In this document: one piece after another, positions 8,701-11,068 of the stretch
How positions within the stretch are numbered: the first letter of the stretch is position 1
Layout: each line of letters begins with the position of its first letter
DNA from: Pseudomonadales bacterium
Lineage (GTDB): Bacteria; Pseudomonadota; Gammaproteobacteria; Pseudomonadales; DC-out160
NCBI GenBank assembly: GCA_016765265.1
Contig: JAESQG010000532.1
Coordinates: 1 to 11,068, forward strand
Length of the DNA: 11,068 nucleotides
Reading direction: 5' to 3'
The notes under the pieces: model-generated
The model's database searches: none
Told to the model about the DNA's origin: nothing
What the model saw: the letters and a program-made list of their open reading frames with translations, nothing else
Position numbers and translations under genes: made by a program

Positions 8701-9480
8701 AATCAGGATGATTTGACCAAGGATCGGTTTATTCCCGATATTTATTGTGACCGGGACGTTGACGATGCCATGCTTTATCGTACTGGCGATATATGTCGAT
8801 TCCGAGAAGATGGCAATATTGAACTGTTGGGGCGAGTAGATGACCAGGTTAAGATACGGGGATTTCGTATTGAGTTGGGAGAAGTAGAGTCTAATATTAA
8901 AATGATTTCCGGTGTCGGTGATGCCTGTGTCTTAGTTAAAGAGGATAAAAAAGGTGAGAAACAAATGATCGCCTATATCCTTTTAGATGCTCTAAGTGAC
9001 ACTGAAGAAGATAAACCTGATGTCGAACACACTGTGGGTTCGCTAAAGTCGGCGATGAAGCAGCGAGTACCTAACTACTTAGTACCATCGGCTTTTATGT
9101 TTATCGACCATATACCCATGACCGCCAATGGCAAAGTGGATAAACGAGCACTGCCGGAACCTGACGATTCTTGCTATGAAACAAAGCAATACGTCATGCC
9201 AAAAAATGAAATTGAACGCCAGTTGGCGGTTATCTGGCAAGAGGTGTTGGAGTTGAAGCGGGTATCCGTAAACGATGACTTCTTTGACCTGGGAGGCCAC
9301 AGTTTGTTGGTCACTCAAGTGGTGTCGCGAGTGCGAGAAGAAATTGGAGTAGAGCTGCGGATTCGCTCGCTGTTTGAAGCAACCACTATAGCCAGCATAG
9401 CTGAGATTATTTCAGTCACCACTTCTGCCGTAGGCGGAGATGATGACGAAGAAGGGGAATTTGAGGAAGTCACCTTATGA
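2200..9480 (+). CDS. NRPS main part: (C)-A-T-E / C-A-T, two modules
   Basis: This frame encodes 2,426 residues. The domains, by residue, are: second lobe of the first C domain (1-185), A1 (189-735), T1 (735-805), E (822-1300), C2 (1331-1770), A2 (1775-2320), T2 (2332-2407) and an acidic tail (2412-2426). The nominal GTG start at 2200 is almost certainly not a natural start: it falls in the middle of a C domain, has no Shine-Dalgarno site, and exists only because of the frame break. The order C-A-T-E/C-A-T predicts incorporation of one amino acid that is epimerised to the D-form, followed by a second residue, before transfer to the next synthetase. Carrier serines are S772 (LGGDSI, typical of a carrier before an E domain) and S2368 (LGGHSL). 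Catalytic motifs of both A domains are complete. There is no thioesterase or reductase, so the chain continues on the protein encoded from 9477, whose start overlaps this stop by four bases (ATGA). Confidence 0.93.
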   Translation: MITPAIFLRCVYAVMLNQYAHPVKPFMVHSAQSARPKGHELSMGLYVNQISFVFNPSDMNDVVKHLFAEARQFQKSVRGHEQLSIGMRKQLSSSEELGFVYNFIDFIPSIKVSGVEAEVSRFTNYPQHQVQLVVQLEGSGFTLNLNYYPADFDSYRFLDRMGAVIRQLLAGEADLKALQYVLPDERGHLNKWNETATEYPKHRAVHTLFEEQVAQAPNNDAMVCGDKSVSYQELNQQANRLAHFLMAQGVQPGTFVGLCLERSFDLVVGALAVLKVNAAYVPLDPGYPAERLAYMLEDCEISIVLTQLGLEENLHFTEQQTVCCLDDETFLAELKGFSSSNVVENGSAENEGATNTSSGEQLAYVIYTSGSTGRPKGVCVSHKGISRLVRNTNYIEITPNDNMAHISNVSFDAATFELWGALLNGATIVVVEREVLLSDDDLVRYFTEKKVSVMFITTALFNYYANNRIEIFKPFRVIMFGGDACDPKLVMKVYDSVGPEYMINGYGPTENTVFSCCYEVQGLEKERHTIPIGSPISNTTAYVLDKHRNPLPMGISGELYLGGDGVAQGYLNRPDLTEKVFIEDPGLGLLYRTGDWVRMNREGQVEYLGRIDDQVKIRGFRIETGEIEKNLLDHDQVSEAVVIAREDHPGHKVLVAYYVPVERSVGERTELEEGLFLESGGIETSDLRKFMKSRLPDYMVPSAFVILDELPLTPNGKVNKKVLPRPENAGGDTEYLEPTTFQEKILAQIWSEVLGGKRIGVNDNFFELGGDSIITIQIISRAKRAGLHLQPQQMFEHQTIAELASTASSQTIEIIAEQGFVEGDVALLPIQQWFFNEHKEDREHFNHGVMLEVNEAFSESDLKQSLIAIVEKHDGLRLQFYQPQKEWTQRFRSFEQIQIKLHRLELERSDWEDKDRLIHAFANTLQTSFKFEEGELFAFGFIKTPSGEKNRLLLVVHHLIIDVVSWRIVLDDINLGLDQVANGQEINLGSKTTSVQQWVKALIEYANTDVVRDKVKHWSTFSTVDATPLPVDSVNDLDIENTYGQMEEHIATLDNKTTQQLLSLANNAYRTEIEDLLLSALAKTISEWSQRECDADTAGGTRTDKIYLQLESHGRENISPVVDVTSTLGWYTSVYPVLLDLDGINVSSPDALGQLIQSIKEQLRHVDGSRRASSSSGVGNSGLSFGLLRYLSDNSKIRQLLEDIPTPEIVFNYLGQLDNLFVQEQNVLPATESVGDMCGEHLKRQHLLDINCRIQDGQFSAHWSYNPNIHDAATITRVANEYNRCLSQLIAFCLVESNRGLTPSDVPLLEVDQPTLDKEVKSILAQSDGYTVNNIQSIYPLSPMQEGMLFHSVFQPESAFYMDQMELRVEGGVDLSLLAKAWQRVVDRHDILRTAFIYNGVRKPIQVVYDKVEMAIDILDWSTQEPEYAQREFDQWLIEDKMRGFEFFKPGLLRFAWVMLPGDEQRLVWTFQHILLDGWSLPLVLGEMMQTYSDLLNGTPLPSGVVPQYQQFIRWLSHQPKDVAETFWSDYLKGFGAPNVFPQMKTVPLDISTRGKWKEEVIEWDGDKLGRLNAIAHEHHLTLNTIVQGVWAILLSRYSRESDVVFGTTVSGRPTELPGVEHTVGIFINTLPLRTSVSGDEPLIDWLQQLQQRQVDMRRYEHVPLVDVQSVSEVPSKQSLFESIVVFENYPIDEGFFDYLPIKLTEVRLFEHANYPLTLIVAPGETLTFKMSYNDTLFEKSDVDRMLGHLNVMLDGLVNMANDPKTSIGDLPWLTSAEIKQVTQQWNQTYTPYPADRSLMDLFEEKVAQFPNHTAVTFGSEQLSYSRLNEISNQMARCLVGAGVKPHDTVAIAMDRSVAMIVGTLAVLKVGGNYVPVDTSYPDDRIAYMLVDTAAPVLITGEANRPMKQKVLAYMTAMDAEIKLPSFIVWEAFQKERSNYESSNLDITVESSALAYVMYTSGSTGKPKGVRVPQKAVSRLVVNTNFLEVLPGDTLAHISNVSFDAATLEIWGALLNGGEIVGFEKEILFDAERFSAALTAKKIKAMFVTVALFNLLTKQKIDTFAGVHTVLFGGEAGDPNQVRNVLKGLGGKAAPKRLMNGYGPTENTTFSTYYHVTSLDESATNVPIGAPVANSTVYILDEDRRPVPLGVPGELYVGGQGVACGYLNQDDLTKDRFIPDIYCDRDVDDAMLYRTGDICRFREDGNIELLGRVDDQVKIRGFRIELGEVESNIKMISGVGDACVLVKEDKKGEKQMIAYILLDALSDTEEDKPDVEHTVGSLKSAMKQRVPNYLVPSAFMFIDHIPMTANGKVDKRALPEPDDSCYETKQYVMPKNEIERQLAVIWQEVLELKRVSVNDDFFDLGGHSLLVTQVVSRVREEIGVELRIRSLFEATTIASIAEIISVTTSAVGGDDDEEGEFEEVTL
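2764..4395 (+). other. Adenylation domain 1 (predicted Val/Ile-like)
   Basis: It activates an amino acid as the acyl-AMP and loads it on T1. Core motifs seen are YTSGSTGRPKG (residues 367-377), FDAATFELW (411-419), NGYGPTE (504-510), GELYLGGDG, YRTGDW, GRIDDQVKIRGFRIE and the catalytic K717 in NGKVNKK. Hand alignment to GrsA gives specificity residues D412, A413, F416, F455, M479, G481, G505, V513, F514 and K717, i.e. DAFFMGGVFK. This resembles known valine/isoleucine codes (valine DAFWIGGTFK). A Ser/Asn/Glu-rich low-complexity insert precedes the YTSGSTG motif. Confidence 0.85.
4399..4620 (+). other. Carrier (thiolation) domain 1
   Basis: The phosphopantetheine site is FFELGGDSI with S772. 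Aspartate before the serine is the form usual for carrier domains that hand their substrate to an epimerisation domain, and an E domain does follow. Confidence 0.9.
4660..6115 (+). other. Epimerisation domain, with altered core motifs
   Basis: It converts the L-residue on T1 to a D/L mixture. Recognisable E motifs are LLPIQQWFF (828-835), HHLIIDVVSWR (957-967), YRTEIEDLLLSAL, HGRE (1113-1116), DVTSTLGWYTS (1123-1133), LSFGLLRYL and FNYLGQ (1211-1216). The usual HHxxxDG glycine is valine (V963), and the usual S-R-T-V-G-W is T-S-T-L-G-W. The first active-site histidines and D962 are kept. The following DCL-like domain suggests that a D-residue is made, so I lean to activity, but reduced activity is possible. 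Confidence 0.88.
6190..7505 (+). other. Condensation domain 2, DCL type
   Basis: The opening IYPLSPMQEGMLFH (residues 1338-1351) and the block ending in LDGWS closely match DCL domains such as the first C domain of GrsB, which accept a D-residue from an upstream E module. The active-site motif reads QHILLDG (1472-1478), so the first of the two histidines is glutamine. The second histidine, regarded as the catalytic one, and the aspartate and glycine are intact. The later core VVFGTTVSGRPTELPGVEH followed by VGIFINTLPLR is fully typical. Confidence 0.9.
7521..9160 (+). other. Adenylation domain 2 (predicted Val-like)
   Basis: Core motifs are YTSGSTGKPKG (1959-1969), FDAATLEIW from 2003, NGYGPTE (2100-2106), GELYVGGQG, YRTGD, GRVDDQVKIRGFRIE and K2312 in NGKVDKR. 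Hand alignment to GrsA gives D2004, A2005, L2008, F2047, L2071, G2073, G2101, T2109, F2110 and K2312, i.e. DALFLGGTFK, a small aliphatic code close to valine. It is clearly related to A1 around these positions, consistent with an old module duplication, but synonymous codons have diverged. Confidence 0.85.
9190..9420 (+). other. Carrier (thiolation) domain 2
   Basis: The phosphopantetheine site is FFDLGGHSLL with S2368, the form usual for a carrier that feeds a condensation domain directly. This fits the LCL-type C domain that begins the next protein. Confidence 0.92.
9433..9477 (+). other. Acidic C-terminal tail, probable docking peptide
   Basis: After T2 the protein ends in 15 residues of which eight are Asp or Glu (GGDDDEEGEFEEVTL). 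Short acidic C-terminal motifs are the known partners of TubC-type N-terminal docking domains, and such a domain starts the very next protein. The pairing is inferred from composition and adjacency. Confidence 0.6.
9463..9467 (+). promoter_or_regulatory. Ribosome binding site for the downstream synthetase
   Basis: GAGGA lies nine bases before the ATG at 9477 and is the clearest Shine-Dalgarno match at any start in the window. It falls inside the Glu-Glu codons of the upstream protein's acidic tail. It fixes the start at 9477, with the ATGA overlap giving translational coupling. Confidence 0.7.
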
Positions 9481-9650
9481 CGGTTTACGGCATTATCTCT
9501 AAACTGGATAACGCGGGAATTAAGGTATGGGTTGATAGTGGACAATTAAAGGTAAAGGCCCCAAAAGGGGCACTCACTAAAGCATTAAAAGCAGAGCTTG
9601 TTGAGTATAAGGCTGAATTACTACAGTTTTTGCCCACCGTCGGGGCAGGG
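9477..9650 (+). other. TubC-like N-terminal docking domain
   Basis: About 57 residues with the pattern helix (YGIISKLDNAGIKVW), two strands (VDSGQLKVKAPKG) and lysine-rich helix (TKALKAELVEYKAELLQFL). This matches the TubC_N family, in which a beta-hairpin surface binds a short acidic C-terminal peptide of the partner. The many lysines complement the acidic tail of the protein encoded immediately upstream. Confidence 0.85.
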
Positions 9651-11068
9651 GGTAAAAAAGAGGATGCTATACCCCTGATTGCGCGGGATGGCGACCTAGC
9701 ACTTTCTTACGCACAAAAGAGGATGTGGTTTCTAGCACAGCTAGAACCGAGTAATACCGCGTATCATATTAGAACAGCATTAGAGATTAGAGGCGCGTTG
9801 GATATTCATGCATTGCAGCGCGCGATAAAAAAACTAAAACATCGTCACGAATCCTTACGAACCACTTTTATTGAAACAGATGGCGTTCCATTGCAGCGGA
9901 TAAATCCCGAAGCTGCTTTTGTTCTGCCGGTGGAGCAATTGGGGGAAGATAATTTAAAAACGCTTTTTTCTCAGTTTGTAGATGCCCCCTTTGATCTTGA
10001 AACCGGACCTTTATTCAGGGCAGATCTGGTTCAGCTAGCAGATGATCACTATGCACTGATGATTGCTATGCACCATATCATTTCTGACGGTTGGTCTACA
10101 GCCGTTATGGTGGGCGAGTTATCGGCGCTCTATGCTTCCTGTTCGATGAATTTACCCGATGCATTGCCCGCGGTTGCTATTCAGTACGTTGATTATGCTT
10201 ATTGGCAAAAATCATGGTTATCCGGCGAAAGAGAAGACAGACAGTTAAAATATTGGACCCATCAACTGGCGGATGTTCCAGTACTTGAATTGTTAACTGA
10301 TTTTTCTCGCCCGCCTGTTAAAAGCACTGCGGGTGGTCTTGTTTCTTTTGAACTCGACTCAGTAATGGCGAAGCAAGCGAAGGCGATGGCGCAAGAAAAG
10401 CGCGCTACACTCTTTATGGTATTGTTGTCAGCGTTTAATTGTTTGCTGTACCGTTATACGGGACAAACGGATTTTGCTGTAGGCTCTCCCATCGCCAATA
10501 GGCCAAATGCTCAATTCGAGGGCACAGTGGGCCTATTCGTGAATACCTTAGCAATGCGAGCTAGATTCAATGAGGGAGACAGCTACGCGGATCATTTGTC
10601 CTCTGTACGCTCTATGTCGCTGGATGCTTTTGAGCATCAAGATATTCCTTTCGAGCGAATAGTTGACGTTATGGGTGTCTCTCGCGATATGAGTCACACG
10701 CCGATTTTTCAAGTCATGTTTGTTCTACAAAACACGCCGGGCGAGGCAAAAGTGAAATTGCCTGGCGTGGTAGTGGAAGAATTAAAATTTGACAGAGACA
10801 CTTCACCCATGGATATAACCATGACCTTGGTGGAGGAAAAAGACGGATCGATTTCGGGGGAACTAGAGTATTGCACCGATTTGTTTTCACCCGAGACGGC
10901 ACAGCAAATTTGCAGGCACTATGTAAGCTTTTTACAGGGGGTGTTGAATAATCCAAGTCAATTGGTTGTACAGGTGGATTATCTCAGTGCAGTGGAAAAG
11001 CAATGCCTACTTCAACGCTGGGGCACTCAGCAACAGTCTTATGACAGCGACCAAACATTAGATGGTTG
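9477..11068 (+). CDS. NRPS, N-terminal part: TubC-type docking domain and LCL condensation domain (3' end outside window)
   Basis: The frame starts at ATG 9477, overlapping the previous stop as ATGA, and stays open to the window edge, giving 530 residues plus two bases. Residues 1-57 (MTVYGIISKLDNAGIKVWVD onward, with VKAPKGALTKALKAEL) match the TubC N-terminal docking domain pattern, which recruits the preceding synthetase. From about residue 80 a complete LCL-type condensation domain follows: LSYAQKRMWFL, HHIISDG (199-205), GSPIANR, VGLFVNTLAMR, HQDIPFERIV and HTPIFQVMFVLQN. The last visible part (LSAVEKQCLLQRW onward) is the linker that normally leads into an adenylation domain. It would join the dipeptidyl chain from T2 to the next amino acid. 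The predicted LCL type agrees with an L-residue on module 2, which lacks an E domain. Confidence 0.93.
   Translation, partial: MTVYGIISKLDNAGIKVWVDSGQLKVKAPKGALTKALKAELVEYKAELLQFLPTVGAGGKKEDAIPLIARDGDLALSYAQKRMWFLAQLEPSNTAYHIRTALEIRGALDIHALQRAIKKLKHRHESLRTTFIETDGVPLQRINPEAAFVLPVEQLGEDNLKTLFSQFVDAPFDLETGPLFRADLVQLADDHYALMIAMHHIISDGWSTAVMVGELSALYASCSMNLPDALPAVAIQYVDYAYWQKSWLSGEREDRQLKYWTHQLADVPVLELLTDFSRPPVKSTAGGLVSFELDSVMAKQAKAMAQEKRATLFMVLLSAFNCLLYRYTGQTDFAVGSPIANRPNAQFEGTVGLFVNTLAMRARFNEGDSYADHLSSVRSMSLDAFEHQDIPFERIVDVMGVSRDMSHTPIFQVMFVLQNTPGEAKVKLPGVVVEELKFDRDTSPMDITMTLVEEKDGSISGELEYCTDLFSPETAQQICRHYVSFLQGVLNNPSQLVVQVDYLSAVEKQCLLQRWGTQQQSYDSDQTLDG

Noticed and set aside
1..11068. CRISPR array, tRNA, rRNA, insertion sequence or transposase
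   Set aside because: No spaced direct repeats, tRNA-like cloverleaf, rRNA-like sequence, transposase motifs or terminal inverted repeats were seen on reading the window.

Overview
This window is an internal piece of a nonribosomal peptide synthetase (NRPS) gene cluster. All genes run on the plus strand. Base composition looks moderate (mid-40s % GC by eye), and the style of the genes (MFS exporter beside an NRPS, TubC-type docking domain, ATGA-coupled synthetase genes) fits a Gram-negative bacterium, perhaps a gammaproteobacterium. The taxonomic guess is weak because no housekeeping gene is present.

Layout: (1) 2-904 is the C-terminal part of an MFS exporter of the kind usually found beside NRPS genes. 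(2) 905-1381 is a 477-base gap with no convincing gene. It holds a 14-base tandem repeat, two weak promoter candidates and a possible short ORF. (3) 1382-9480 encodes a two-module synthetase with domain order C-A-T-E / C-A-T. In this sequence it is split at about 2194-2203 by a one-base frame change at a run of five A, inside the first condensation domain. Reading the two parts as one gives a protein of about 2,699 residues. (4) 9477-11068 starts the next synthetase, with a TubC-like N-terminal docking domain, a complete condensation domain and the first residues of the linker to the next adenylation domain. The window edge cuts it.

How it works together: module 1 would activate a branched aliphatic amino acid (hand-read code DAFFMGGVFK, valine/isoleucine-like), condense it with an incoming acyl or peptidyl group, and epimerise it. 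Module 2 begins with a condensation domain of the D-accepting type and activates a second aliphatic residue (DALFLGGTFK). The chain then passes to the next protein, probably through the acidic C-terminal tail of the first synthetase and the docking domain of the second. The MFS protein would export the product. No termination domain or tailoring gene lies in the window, so the product cannot be named.

Most notable points: the frame break in the first C domain; non-consensus residues in the epimerase core motifs (HHxxxDV in place of HHxxxDG, TSTLGW in place of SRTVGW); QHxxxDG in the second C domain; and a docking tail whose codons also carry the ribosome binding site of the next gene.
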